DNA of 64,000 nucleotides from Methanocorpusculum sp. (lineage in GTDB: Archaea > Halobacteriota > Methanomicrobia > Methanomicrobiales > Methanocorpusculaceae): positions 40,693 through 104,692 of the forward strand of contig DALTYD010000002.1 in assembly GCA_029986255.1 (NCBI GenBank). The letters run 5' to 3'. The position numbers and the translations under genes are program-made. The notes below the pieces were generated by a model. It was not told where the DNA came from. It did no database searches and was given only the letters and a program-made list of their open reading frames with translations. Every line of letters starts with the position of its first letter. Within the stretch, counting starts at the first letter, position 1. Positions 19,376 to 28,850 of this stretch are shown here, piece by piece.

Positions 19376-20026
19376 ATGAAACCGGTTGTGAAAAGTATTA
19401 TCTGCCCAAAATGTGGAAAAAAACAAAATTTTACCATATATCCGAGTATCTCAGCGTCATCAGAACCTAACCTTGCAGAAAAATATCTTGATGGGACACT
19501 TACTACTCTGATATGCGGTGAGTGTGGATTTTCAGGAGTGGTAGAGTATCCTGTGTTCTATCACGATCTCAACAAAAAATTTTCTATTTTTTTTGAACCA
19601 AATAACACTGGACGTGAACTAAAACATCTAAATGTCCTACCATCTCACCTTCTTCCAAAAATGTACCTACGTCTTGTCCACAGTACAGATGAACTCCGCG
19701 AAAAGATCTTTATCTTCCGCGATCATCTAGATGACCGGATCATAGAAACAGTCAAAGACTCAATTCTAAGAGAGATGGAGACACATCACGAGAAAAAAAT
19801 GCCTGATGAACTGTACTATGCTCAAGACTTATTAGACTGTGAAGGACACCATCTCATCTTTGTCCCAAAGAAGGAAAAAGAATATCTTGATCCTATCAAA
19901 ATCCCATTTGAAACATATGAAAAAATTAAAAGGATAATGCACAGTATTTGGGATCGCCCGATTGAGGGATACACAGTTGTTGACAAATACTGGGTGCAAT
20001 CAGATGGGAAAAAGGAACAAACATGA
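19376..20026 (+). CDS. CpXC-domain protein, larger copy
   Basis: The 216-residue protein starts MKPVVKSIICPKCGKKQNFTI, with a second CGECGF pair near residue 43, making the four-cysteine CpXC domain. The rest (RLVHSTDELREKIFIFRDHLDD, then a charged C-terminus) is probably a dimerising or helper region. The start at ATG 19376 follows the pyrK stop by one base and has GAGAGGG upstream. It overlaps the next CpXC gene by 4 bp (ATGA). The biochemical role of CpXC proteins is not known; the likely function is metal- or nucleic-acid-related, by its zinc ribbon only. Confidence 0.82.
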   Translation: MKPVVKSIICPKCGKKQNFTIYPSISASSEPNLAEKYLDGTLTTLICGECGFSGVVEYPVFYHDLNKKFSIFFEPNNTGRELKHLNVLPSHLLPKMYLRLVHSTDELREKIFIFRDHLDDRIIETVKDSILREMETHHEKKMPDELYYAQDLLDCEGHHLIFVPKKEKEYLDPIKIPFETYEKIKRIMHSIWDRPIEGYTVVDKYWVQSDGKKEQT

Positions 20027-20307
20027 ACACCAAGGAGGATTTAGTTATCTGTCCGAGTTGTGATCATGAACAGATGAACACTATCTTTCCATCGGTGGAC
20101 GTATCAAAAGAGAAAGAAATGCGTGAAATGATTCTTTCATGCAAGTTATTCCAGTTTACGTGCGATGGATGTAGCTATACATATTTTTCTGGATATCCAT
20201 CTGTCTATGAAGATAAAGAGACATTTGGAGGATCTCAAATCTATCTCAAACCTGACTGTACTGACCAAGAGATAAGTATTGACAGGGGATGTGGTGGATG
20301 TGCATGA
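20023..20307 (+). CDS. CpXC-domain protein, short copy
   Basis: A 94-residue protein of little more than one CpXC zinc ribbon: ICPSCDHEQMNTIFPSVD, then CDGCSYTYFSGYPSVY, with a Cys-rich end (DRGCGGCA). It overlaps the preceding CpXC gene by 4 bp and precedes argH by 20 bp. The shared IFPSVD/YPSIS and sGYPSVY/VEYPVFY positions suggest the two arose by tandem duplication. No function can be assigned. The terminal GCGGCA could be a further metal site. Confidence 0.78.
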   Translation: MNTKEDLVICPSCDHEQMNTIFPSVDVSKEKEMREMILSCKLFQFTCDGCSYTYFSGYPSVYEDKETFGGSQIYLKPDCTDQEISIDRGCGGCA

Positions 20308-20327
20308 CAGTGAATACGAGTTAAACT

Positions 20328-21809
20328 ATGATAGGAATTGATCAGATCCGTAAAGGCAGGCTCGATTGCAAACGGGATAAGGTGATTGAAGAGTATCTCT
20401 CCTCAAAAATAGCAGATAGACGCATAGCCGAATGTAATCTTCGCGTAGACATGGCGCATATCTTGATGCTTGAAAAACAGAAATTAATCGATACATCATC
20501 TGAAAAAGTATTACTATCTCACCTGTACAGATATATGAAAGAAGGACTCCCAGAAACAGTGTTCGATCCAGTCCATGAAGATATCCATGCAGGCATTGAG
20601 GCTCAGTTGATCGCGGACTGCGGTACAGACATAGGGGGAAAGATGCACCTCGGACGCAGTCGCAACGATGAGGTTGCTACGTGCTTACGAATGCAAACAC
20701 GTCTCGATATTCTGGAAATTCTTGATGACATTGCAACTCTGCGTCGCGCCTTACTAAACCAGGCAGAAAAACATGTCCACAGCATCATGCCCGGTTTGAC
20801 ACACTTCCAGCATGCACAACCAACAACGTTGGCCCACTACCTACTTGCATATGAATCCATGTTCTCTCGAGATGCAGAACGACTATTTGACGCGTATGCG
20901 CGCTTAAATGTATCTCCACTTGGTTCTGCTGCATTTGCAGGGACAGGTTTTTCCATAGATAGAGAAGCGACAGCAGCGTATCTTGGATTTTCCTCAGTCA
21001 TGACAAACTCAATGGATGGAGTCGCCTCCCGCGATTTTATGCTGGAGGTACTCGCAGCAATATCAATTCTGATGACAACTGCTAGCCGTCTCTGCGAAGA
21101 GCTGGTACTCTGGAGCAGTGCCTTTATTCAATTCGTGGAACTAGATGATGCTTACTGTTCTTCCAGTTCCATCATGCCTCAGAAGAAAAATCCCGATACA
21201 GCAGAAATTATGCGAGGGAAAGCGAGTGTTGCTGCCAGTAATTTGATGGCTGGAGTCATGCTAATGAAGGGACTTCCAATGAGTTACAATCGAGATATGC
21301 AGGAATTAACACCAAATTTATGGCGAAGTCTAGACATTGTTGAGACAAGTATCCCAATTCTTGCAGGAATGATTAGAACAGCTTCCTTCAATATCGAGAG
21401 AATGAGAGAGGAGGTAAATCATAGCAATGCAACAGCAACCGAACTTGCAGACCTGATGGTGCGTGAATTTAAAATACCTTTTCGAACAGCCCACAACATC
21501 GTCGGCCGAGCCGTAAAACATGGAAAACTATCGCTTGACATTCTCGAATTGGCAAGCACCGAAATCGCTGGGATGTCCATTAAGAAATTGGGTCTAAGTC
21601 AAGAGCATATTGAACACGCACTTTCTCCATCCAAAATTATTGTAGAAAAACATAGTGCAGGCGCACCAAATCCTTCCATGATGGCAATCGCAATAGAGAC
21701 TGCAAATGCTCGAATTGAAAACGACGAGAAGTGTACAGAAAAATTGCAATTGGCGCTCTCTCAAGCTGATGAGGCCATCAAAACAGATTATATGAGGTTA
21801 ACGGTATGA
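20328..21809 (+). CDS. argH: Argininosuccinate lyase
   Basis: Cleaves argininosuccinate to arginine and fumarate, the last step of arginine synthesis. The 493-residue protein has the family blocks LGRSRNDEVAT, MPGLTHFQHAQPTTLAHYLLAY with the catalytic histidine, the signature loop SSSIMPQKKNPD (about residues 282-293) with catalytic Ser and Lys, and GLPMSYNRDMQE. It overlaps gatD by 4 bp. Sitting between pyrimidine and Gln-tRNA genes it fits a nitrogen/carbamoyl-phosphate theme, but shared regulation is not shown. Confidence 0.96.
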   Translation: MIGIDQIRKGRLDCKRDKVIEEYLSSKIADRRIAECNLRVDMAHILMLEKQKLIDTSSEKVLLSHLYRYMKEGLPETVFDPVHEDIHAGIEAQLIADCGTDIGGKMHLGRSRNDEVATCLRMQTRLDILEILDDIATLRRALLNQAEKHVHSIMPGLTHFQHAQPTTLAHYLLAYESMFSRDAERLFDAYARLNVSPLGSAAFAGTGFSIDREATAAYLGFSSVMTNSMDGVASRDFMLEVLAAISILMTTASRLCEELVLWSSAFIQFVELDDAYCSSSSIMPQKKNPDTAEIMRGKASVAASNLMAGVMLMKGLPMSYNRDMQELTPNLWRSLDIVETSIPILAGMIRTASFNIERMREEVNHSNATATELADLMVREFKIPFRTAHNIVGRAVKHGKLSLDILELASTEIAGMSIKKLGLSQEHIEHALSPSKIIVEKHSAGAPNPSMMAIAIETANARIENDEKCTEKLQLALSQADEAIKTDYMRLTV

Positions 21810-23050
21810 TACTTTCCACAAACGATCCCGTACACGTGGCATTTGCAGGTCTTGACCTGAACGGCATTTGCATATCCCGATCAAATGGAAATGCCATAGT
21901 AAAACTCTCTAGCGGTTACAACATCTGTGTTCCTGAAGAATGCTGCACCTCTACATTGGAACATTTAGAACAAAAATCACAGCAAAACACGGTGATCGAA
22001 CCACTGGAACAAGATGCAAATCTACCATTGCTTTCAATCGTTTCAACAGGTGGCACAATTGCAAGTACAGTCGATTATCGGACAGGAGCGGTGTCATCCA
22101 AGTTTACCGCAGAAGATATCATTCGTTCCATACCAGAACTTGCAAAAATTGCACGTTATAGAACTGCCCAACCATTCAACATTCTATCAGAAAACATGAG
22201 TCCAAGCATGTGGCAAGAGCTGGGACGCGCAGTGTACAACGAAATTTCCTCAGGTGCTGCAGGGGTTATTGTAACACATGGTACCGATACGATGCTCTAC
22301 AGTGCAGCAGCGATCTCATTTATGCTTACCACACCAGTACCAGTTATCTTCGTCGGTGCCCAGCGTTCGGCCGATCGTCCAAGTAGTGACAACACCATGA
22401 ACATGATATGTTCGGCAAAAGCAGGAGTTTCAGAACTAGGAGAGGTGGTTGTCTGTATGCATGCTACATCCGATGATGTAGAATGCGCAATTCACCGCGC
22501 AACTCGAGTACGCAAAAACCATACATCACGCCGAGATGCGTTTCAAAGCATAGGAAGAACACCGGTAGGGATTGTATCATATCCAGATGGTACAGTAATT
22601 CTTGAAAAAGATGCCATTCGACGTGGAACTCATGAACCTCAACTGCTTGAAAAGATTGAATCTCACTGTGGTCTCCTCCAATATTATCCAGGAATGGATC
22701 CCAAAGTGTTTAATGCGTTCTCGGGATATGCAGGTTTGGTGATTGCAGGAACTGGACTCGGTCATGTTGGAACGCACTGCATCGCAAAGATTGCAGAGCT
22801 TAGTGCTTCAGGGACATTGATAGTGATGACCTCACAGTGTCAAGCAGGCAACGTCTGCGATCGGGTCTATGAAACTGGACGTGATTTGCTAAATGCAGGG
22901 GTTATTGAAGGAGGATGTATGCTACCAGAAGTGGCTCTCGTAAAATTGATGTGGGTTCTTGGCAATACCACTAGTCGCGAGGAAGCTGTACGACTAATGC
23001 AAACAAACCTAAAAGGAGAACTCGATTATAACCTAAGGAGGAATAGATAA
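21806..23050 (+). CDS. gatD: Glutamyl-tRNA(Gln) amidotransferase subunit D
   Basis: Asparaginase-like subunit that releases ammonia from glutamine/asparagine for the archaeal GatDE pathway, converting Glu-tRNA(Gln) to Gln-tRNA(Gln). An N-terminal GatD-specific domain (about 1-75) is followed by the amidase core: STGGTIAST with the first nucleophilic Thr, VTHGTDTMLYSAAAI with the second Thr and Asp, and FVGAQRSADRPSSD. The 414-residue length fits. It overlaps argH by 4 bp and abuts gatE directly. Confidence 0.95.
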   Translation: MILSTNDPVHVAFAGLDLNGICISRSNGNAIVKLSSGYNICVPEECCTSTLEHLEQKSQQNTVIEPLEQDANLPLLSIVSTGGTIASTVDYRTGAVSSKFTAEDIIRSIPELAKIARYRTAQPFNILSENMSPSMWQELGRAVYNEISSGAAGVIVTHGTDTMLYSAAAISFMLTTPVPVIFVGAQRSADRPSSDNTMNMICSAKAGVSELGEVVVCMHATSDDVECAIHRATRVRKNHTSRRDAFQSIGRTPVGIVSYPDGTVILEKDAIRRGTHEPQLLEKIESHCGLLQYYPGMDPKVFNAFSGYAGLVIAGTGLGHVGTHCIAKIAELSASGTLIVMTSQCQAGNVCDRVYETGRDLLNAGVIEGGCMLPEVALVKLMWVLGNTTSREEAVRLMQTNLKGELDYNLRRNR

Positions 23051-24889
23051 ATGACTGGTTTCGACTACGAAGCCATTGGTTTGAAAGTAGGAATTGAGAT
23101 TCATCAACAACTCAACACAAAAGAGAAATTGTTTTCCCAAACGCCAGCAATTATTCGAGAATCAGCTGAACATACAGGTGAGGTGAAGCGATATTTCCGT
23201 GCTACAACCTCAGAAAGAGGTGATATCGATCGAGCAGCAACGGAGGAAATGCTTGCAACACGACTGTTTACATATTATACCTACGATACGACGAGTTTGG
23301 TGGAGATTGATGAACAACCTCCGGATCCGTTGAATTCTGAGGCATTGAATCTGGTATTGACAATTGCAAAGATGTTGGGAATGACACCACTTCCACAGAT
23401 TCATACAATGCGAAAAATGATTGTAGACGGCTCTACCCCTAGTGGATTCCAACGAACAGCGCTAGTTGCACTAAACGGCACAATCAATCAGACCTGCCAG
23501 ATTGAGACAGTCGCGATTGAGGAGGATGCCTGCCAACGCGTTACTGATCAAGTATTCTCTGTGGACAGACTTGGAATTCCTCTAATCGAAATTACCACTG
23601 CACCATGCATGAAGACTCCAGAGCAAGTACATGATGTAGCCCAGTACATCGGGATGACACTACGTTCAACAGGACGGGTGAAACGGGGGCTTGGCACAAT
23701 CAGGCAGGATATCAATGTATCCATTCACGATGGGGCTCGTGTGGAAATCAAAGGTGTGCAAGAACTGGATCTAATTGCAGAGGTTGTTCACCGTGAAGTA
23801 CTGCGCCAACAGTCACTACTTGCAATCAGGGATGAGCTAAAGAAACGCAATGCGCAGGTGAGTGGCGAAGTGTACAATGTAACCTCGATCTTTTCGGAAA
23901 CAAAGTCGCTAATGTTGAAGAAAGAAAAGGTAATTCTTGGAACAATACTACACGAATTTTCTGGACTTATCGGAATGGAGATTCAACCAGGTCGAAGACT
24001 TGGTTCTGAGATGTCAGATTACGCAAAGAAGTGTGGAGTTGGTGGCCTATTTCACACGGATGAACTACCTGCCTATGGAGTAACAAACACGGAGGTTGTT
24101 ACTCTAAAAGAAATGCTGGGTGCAGGGGAGCGCGATGCGGTGATCATTGTTGCAGCAACAGAACAAAAAGCACGATGCGCAATGCAAATGATAATTCATC
24201 GTGCAAAAATGGCTATAAGAGGAGTCCCAGAAGAAACACGGAAAATGATTGAAGGGGGATCAACCGCATACATGCGCCCATTACCAGGAGCAGCACGAAT
24301 GTATCCAGAAACAGATATTCTGCCGGTTCCTGTGAGTAGGAAATACTGGGAAAGCATTGAAACCCCCGAGCTTTTATCCGATAAAGCGAGACGATTTATC
24401 ACCACATATGACCTTGATGCTGGTATGGCACATCAAATAGTGTTTTCCGAAAAACTTCCTCTGTTTGAACGAGCTGTCTCCGAGGGAATTCGCCCTGTAT
24501 TTGCGGCACGTACTATTCTTGCATCTTTAAAGGAGGTGCTTCGAGAAGGTGTGGATCCAAAGGCGATCTCCGACGAGGCTGTAATTTCAGTAATGAAGGA
24601 AGTAGAGGCAGGTAATGCTGCAAAAGAAGCTGTACCGGAAATTTTGTCGGCGTGTGCCCATGGAATGACATTAACTGAGGCAATTGCAACGATTGCACCG
24701 GCATTTTCCCATGAGGAGCTGCAGGAGCTAATTCGCGCTATTGTTGGAAAACGCGTTGATTTCATAAGATCACGCGGGAAAGCAGCGCTTGGGCCACTCA
24801 TGGGAGTGGTGATGAAGGAGGTTCGCGGGAGGATCGATGGTAAGGTGGTTTCAGATGTTTTGGAGAAGGAACTAGGAAGGATCGTCTGA
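23051..24889 (+). CDS. gatE: Glutamyl-tRNA(Gln) amidotransferase subunit E
   Basis: tRNA-binding kinase/amidotransferase subunit of GatDE, activating the Glu side chain with ATP. The start FDYEAIGLKVGIEIHQQLNT is characteristic; further motifs are YFRATTSERGDID, the GatB/E cradle core, GLGTIRQDINVSI, and a C-terminal YqeY-like tail (VKRGK..GPLMGVVMKEVRG type). AAGGAGG lies 9 bases before ATG 23051. The AspRS-like insertion (about 270-420) distinguishes GatE from GatB. Length 612 is normal. It directly follows gatD. Confidence 0.95.
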   Translation: MTGFDYEAIGLKVGIEIHQQLNTKEKLFSQTPAIIRESAEHTGEVKRYFRATTSERGDIDRAATEEMLATRLFTYYTYDTTSLVEIDEQPPDPLNSEALNLVLTIAKMLGMTPLPQIHTMRKMIVDGSTPSGFQRTALVALNGTINQTCQIETVAIEEDACQRVTDQVFSVDRLGIPLIEITTAPCMKTPEQVHDVAQYIGMTLRSTGRVKRGLGTIRQDINVSIHDGARVEIKGVQELDLIAEVVHREVLRQQSLLAIRDELKKRNAQVSGEVYNVTSIFSETKSLMLKKEKVILGTILHEFSGLIGMEIQPGRRLGSEMSDYAKKCGVGGLFHTDELPAYGVTNTEVVTLKEMLGAGERDAVIIVAATEQKARCAMQMIIHRAKMAIRGVPEETRKMIEGGSTAYMRPLPGAARMYPETDILPVPVSRKYWESIETPELLSDKARRFITTYDLDAGMAHQIVFSEKLPLFERAVSEGIRPVFAARTILASLKEVLREGVDPKAISDEAVISVMKEVEAGNAAKEAVPEILSACAHGMTLTEAIATIAPAFSHEELQELIRAIVGKRVDFIRSRGKAALGPLMGVVMKEVRGRIDGKVVSDVLEKELGRIV

Positions 24890-24988
24890 ATTGTTCAAAG
24901 ACCTTGAAATACAGGTAGGTGTATTCTCTGACATCAATAATTGAGATATATTTAAGTGAATAGGACACGAATAAGTAAGGAGTTTAAT

Positions 24989-25258
24989 ATGGGTAAGACA
25001 GGTAGTATTAACTGGCACCAAATCAAGGGTGTTAATGGTCAGATCAGACTCGTTCCACAAAAAGAAGGAGAGGTCAAAAAACCAGGACCGAATCAAAGGT
25101 TCAAGAGAGCAAGTATTGTGATGAAAATTGAAAGCCACATGGCAAATGCTCCTCAACAAGGTCGACGTGGACCAAAAATTGCAGACCCTCGAGTTCGTCG
25201 CCGTATCCGCAGATCTAAGATGTCCATGATGGGAGCAAAGGCAAAGGCAAAGCGTTGA
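24989..25258 (+). CDS. Small basic methanogen protein (DUF5350-like)
   Basis: An 89-residue, strongly basic protein: MGKTGSINWHQIKGVNGQIR, KPGPNQRFKRASIVMK, and a C-terminus rich in Arg and Lys (RRIRRSKM...AKAKAKR). It resembles a conserved methanogen family of unknown function that I recall as DUF5350. The charge suggests RNA or ribosome binding, which is inference. The start is set by AAGGAG (24977-24982), six bases before ATG 24989; upstream in-frame codons are not needed. It lies 100 bp after gatE and probably has its own promoter. Confidence 0.8.
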   Translation: MGKTGSINWHQIKGVNGQIRLVPQKEGEVKKPGPNQRFKRASIVMKIESHMANAPQQGRRGPKIADPRVRRRIRRSKMSMMGAKAKAKR

Positions 25259-25393
25259 GAATTTTGGATACAATACGTTCATCTATAATTTATGTCTCTT
25301 CAGAGAGGAGAGTACATTTCCGATCATTTCTATTTTCTGTATTTTATCTCAACCATTCATAATCCTACAGCACCAATAACGATAGAAGAATCT

Positions 25394-26632
25394 ATGGTGC
25401 ATCTTACTGTTGATATCGGAGGGCGACCTGGTGCTGACTGTCGGGGATTTTGTGCCTACTGCTACTTCAAGCATTCGAAGGATGTACCACCATTTGGCTG
25501 TCGGTACTGCCTTCCATTTTTAAAAGGCTGTGACTACTGTTCCAATGGAATAAAAGAGAAATATTCCGGGTTTTTACCATTGAACACCGTTGCAGAGTCA
25601 TTTTTAGCAGATCTCCAGATGATTACAGGAGATATAACGCGCATTACCATCTCTGGAGGAGGAGACCCAAGCTGCTATCCTGAGTTCTGCGATCTTGTAG
25701 AAATGCTAGGGACGCTAAACATTCCATTACACATCGGTTATACCAGTGGAAAAGGATTTGATAACCCAGAAATTGCAAACTTTTTGATTGCCAACCATCT
25801 TACTGAAGTGTCATTCTCCGTCTTTTCCTCAAGTGCAGAACTCAGAAGGAAATGGATGCATGATCCGACGCCAGAAGTCTCACTTGAGATCATCAGTCGC
25901 CTCGCCAAAAAGATTGATGTGTATGCTGCGATTGTTGTCATTCCTGATGTGAACGACGGAATCATTCTCACCGAAACACTATCTTGGCTCTCAAGGATAG
26001 GAGCGAAAGGAGTAATCCTGATGCGATTTGCAAACCACACTGACCAGGGACTTATTCTGGAAAATGATCCGATTCTTCCAGGAAATCGAGTGCACACTGT
26101 TGAAGAATTCTCAGTTTTAGTTCAGGAGAGAGCAGCGGCATTCCCAAAACTTCGGATATCCGGAACGCCACTGTACGATCCTCTGTTTGACGCGCCATTT
26201 TCTATACGTAGGATGCCAGAATTATTAAAACTCCTGCCAAAAATTCAGAAAAGGGCAACAATTATATCTGGATCCATTGCATCTCCTTACATAAGAACAA
26301 TTATCTCAGCCTGTGGTGGAGATCCATCCTCAATCATTGCAGTCAATAAAGAAATTGCATGTCTAATAACCATTGATGATCTTTTAGAACTTCACCTTTC
26401 AGAACTCAGTGAAACAGTGATCATTCCAGGTCGGGCATTGGTGCATAATGCGGAGGCAGAAAAAGTTCTTTCACGGGATGGAGTAGTACGCACAGTCATT
26501 CGAGGACCTGAAATGCTTTCAGCAGATGGAGAGACAAGTATGGGTATGACAAAAACAGATATTCTCACCATAGAGATAGAAGGATTTTCAACACTTATTC
26601 AGCTGATAAATCAGTATGGAAAGCCTATATGA
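25394..26632 (+). CDS. mmp10: Methanogenesis marker protein 10, radical SAM MCR arginine methyltransferase
   Basis: Radical SAM/cobalamin enzyme that installs 5-methylarginine in methyl-coenzyme M reductase. The N-terminus has DIGGRPGADCRGFCAYCYF with Cys16, Cys20 and Cys23 (CxxxCxxC), followed by the Mmp10-specific second cysteine set CRYC...CDYC near residues 36-49. GGGDPSCYPE and the C-terminal beta domain follow. Homologues begin near this VHLTVDIGG, so I choose ATG 25394; the frame is open to ATG 25292. It overlaps the next gene by 4 bp. Confidence 0.93.
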   Translation: MVHLTVDIGGRPGADCRGFCAYCYFKHSKDVPPFGCRYCLPFLKGCDYCSNGIKEKYSGFLPLNTVAESFLADLQMITGDITRITISGGGDPSCYPEFCDLVEMLGTLNIPLHIGYTSGKGFDNPEIANFLIANHLTEVSFSVFSSSAELRRKWMHDPTPEVSLEIISRLAKKIDVYAAIVVIPDVNDGIILTETLSWLSRIGAKGVILMRFANHTDQGLILENDPILPGNRVHTVEEFSVLVQERAAAFPKLRISGTPLYDPLFDAPFSIRRMPELLKLLPKIQKRATIISGSIASPYIRTIISACGGDPSSIIAVNKEIACLITIDDLLELHLSELSETVIIPGRALVHNAEAEKVLSRDGVVRTVIRGPEMLSADGETSMGMTKTDILTIEIEGFSTLIQLINQYGKPI

Positions 26633-27066
26633 GATATACTAAATTATATAATAAGATAGGATACACGTTCAAAAACGAATCCTATCTTAATCGTGCAATG
26701 ACACGGAGAGCATATGCTCGAGAACATGAAATACCAATGAACGAAACCATGGATGCATTGGCGGTCCTCGGTGATGCTGTGCTAGATCTAGTTATGATCG
26801 ATACGATCATAACAGATGGGGAATATGACAAAGGTGAAATAACTCGCAGAAAGATCGAGGGCGTCAATATGACAGTTCTCCGAAAAATAGCTGAACGATT
26901 GGAACTACCCTCATATATACAGTGGGGAAAGGGTGAATTTCACATGCAAATATGGAAAAACGGTCGAGTGTCTGCAGAATGTTTTGAGGCGTTGATAGGA
27001 GCTGCATATATAGATGGAGGAATTGAGGCTGCAGCAACAATTATAAAAATCACCAAAAATTTGTAA
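26629..27066 (+). CDS. Mini ribonuclease III-like protein
   Basis: A 145-residue protein consisting of an RNase III catalytic domain only. ETMDALAVLGDAVLDL matches the NERLEFLGDAVL signature, and AECFEALIGAAYIDGG matches the second signature (usual DxxFEALIGAIYLDGG). The acidic residues of the first site (E, D) and the final E are kept; the Asp of the second signature reads Glu. No double-stranded RNA-binding domain follows. It overlaps mmp10 by 4 bp and is likely cotranslated with it. The substrate is unknown; such mini-III enzymes process rRNA in some bacteria. Confidence 0.8.
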   Translation: MRYTKLYNKIGYTFKNESYLNRAMTRRAYAREHEIPMNETMDALAVLGDAVLDLVMIDTIITDGEYDKGEITRRKIEGVNMTVLRKIAERLELPSYIQWGKGEFHMQIWKNGRVSAECFEALIGAAYIDGGIEAAATIIKITKNL

Positions 27067-28086
27067 TATATTGATAAAATAACACCGAACAAAGGAAAAA
27101 CGGAGCGTTTTCTTTAGAGAGGTTATGAATGGATTCGGGAGAAACCTTAATTGTGACTTGGTAGATCCATAGTTTTGATTTGGGTATAAATATGCACATA
27201 AAAGAAAAGAGGATAGAAATTATCCTGCAATCATACAATTATCGATTGGTATGTTGCAGTACAATTTGCTATGATATAGCATAAAGAGAAAATTCTTCAG
27301 ATATTCAAGTAAAAGTGAGATCATATTCATAAATGGCTGAAAGAATTTTATCAGTCGATAAAATTTTCTATAATCGAAAAAACATCGTTTCTAATAACCA
27401 TTCAAAAGATATAACATTTGAAGCAGACCTTACCCATGAAAAAATACCAATCGTTAAAGGGGGTATTTCCTTTGATACCACAGGAAATTACAATGAGACA
27501 AATGAGAAAATCTTATTATTTCTCGGTATGTATTCCAATTGATGCATAATATCACAACATCTCACAGAACCGCATTGTATCACTAAACATCCTCAAAGAG
27601 AGAGAAAGAGATGTACACCAACAATAGAATAAATATTTTAACATGTTTATTCGGTGCGAGATATCTGGATGTTCGGGCTGCTTGGTATTTTATGCTCAAG
27701 CGTTATGTCAATGACTACATCATCAACCTTTTTGAAATGTGGGAATATTTATGCATATATATATGCATTGCAATAAATGTGAGATGTAGAGATGCTCACC
27801 AATCATGAGCCATATAATAACTAATTGAATAAAAAACAAGAACAATATATCATCATCAACGTAAGTAAAAAAGATAAATACTCTCATCTGTGATTGTGAT
27901 ACTGATCAGCCATCATCATGATATAAAACCCGTTATTCAGGAAAAATCGGATATTATTCTTTAGAAAAACAACGTTGATGCAGTGATTTCCACACGCATG
28001 AGTGCAACCAAGAATGAATTTTAATTCTTTTCGAAATTAGAAAGAATGTGATGAGCGCAGTTCTAAAATAAAAAAGATCTATTTTA
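27067..28086. other. 1-kb spacer with one doubtful small ORF
   Basis: This region holds only the questionable 27333-27542 frame. Other open frames are short, without ribosome sites or recognisable composition. Both neighbours converge on it (mini-RNase III from the left, archaetidylinositol phosphate synthase from the right), so no promoter is required, which makes a kilobase of DNA here unexplained. Confidence 0.5.
27333..27542 (+). CDS. Possible small protein or remnant, unknown
   Basis: A 69-codon frame starting MAERILSVDKIFYNR, with a stretch KDITFEADLTHEKIPIVKGG that reads like real protein sequence. No Shine-Dalgarno precedes it and I recognise no family. It lies in an otherwise empty kilobase and could be the remnant of a longer gene. 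Codon composition is acceptable for this genome but is not decisive. Confidence 0.3.
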   Translation: MAERILSVDKIFYNRKNIVSNNHSKDITFEADLTHEKIPIVKGGISFDTTGNYNETNEKILLFLGMYSN

Positions 28087-28734
28087 TTATGGGTCTGGGC
28101 AAGTTCCATACCGACGTGCAAGGTAGAAAATTCTTTGCAGTGCAGAAATATTAGTGCATACAGCAATGAAAATAACAGCGATCCAGATTTGACTGACGAA
28201 ACCAAAGAGGATAAGAAAGAGGATAGTCTCAGGTCGACCAAAGAATCCAATGCCTTCCAGAGGATCACTAATCTTTCCATTCTCTTTTTTATTATAACCG
28301 ATTTCAGCGTAGGTTACTGGTTTTATAAAGGTGTTCATCAGAGAACCGAGAATTGCCAGACCGATAGTTGCAGTATCAAACCAGGATGGGAAGAGAAGAA
28401 ACTGAGAAACAGATACAGAACCGGAAAGACCAATACCCAGAAGAACTATACCGTCCACATATTTGTCAACTATCCAGTCGAGTACTGCACCAAAATCACT
28501 CTTGCAATTGGTTTTCCGTGCCACACTTCCATCAATGAGATCAAGTATGGATGAGATCAAAAGTAATATACTACCAAGGAAAAACAAACACTGCATATAA
28601 CACACAGCACAGGCAATACCAAAACCGAGAGAGAGTACAGTTATCTGGTTTGGTTTGAGTCCAATACGGACGAAAATATCACTGATTGGATCGATGCAAC
28701 CAATCAGCCGAGGACGAAGAACCGTAATATTCAT
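28087..28734 (-). CDS. CDP-alcohol phosphatidyltransferase (archaetidylinositol phosphate synthase-like)
   Basis: Membrane enzyme that transfers an alcohol phosphate onto a CDP-activated archaeol lipid. The complete CDP-OH motif is visible: Asp65, Asp68-Gly69, Ala72-Arg73, Gly82, Asp86 and Asp90 (DLIDGSVAR ... GAVLDWIVD). About six hydrophobic segments are present over 215 residues. The archaetidylinositol-phosphate assignment rests on similarity to methanogen homologues; glycerol or serine acceptors are alternatives. Divergent from arfC, with a palindrome between them. Confidence 0.87.
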   Translation of the reverse strand: MNITVLRPRLIGCIDPISDIFVRIGLKPNQITVLSLGFGIACAVCYMQCLFFLGSILLLISSILDLIDGSVARKTNCKSDFGAVLDWIVDKYVDGIVLLGIGLSGSVSVSQFLLFPSWFDTATIGLAILGSLMNTFIKPVTYAEIGYNKKENGKISDPLEGIGFFGRPETILFLILFGFVSQIWIAVIFIAVCTNISALQRIFYLARRYGTCPDP

Positions 28735-28753
28735 AGTAACCTAACTGCTTCAA

Positions 28754-28768
28754 ATGCCTAATAGGCAT
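28754..28768. promoter_or_regulatory. Short palindrome between divergent genes
   Basis: ATGCCT-AAT-AGGCAT is a perfect 6-bp inverted repeat around 3 bases. It lies 20 bp upstream of the phospholipid synthase start (minus) and about 80 bp upstream of arfC (plus). The position fits an operator shared by the divergent pair. No regulator is known for it and a chance match is possible. Confidence 0.35.
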
Positions 28769-28850
28769 GAAATGATATACTTTTGGATGGGATTTCTATA
28801 CCAAATATTCTTTAGCTTTTATTTCTATATGAAACAAGAGGAAATATTTC

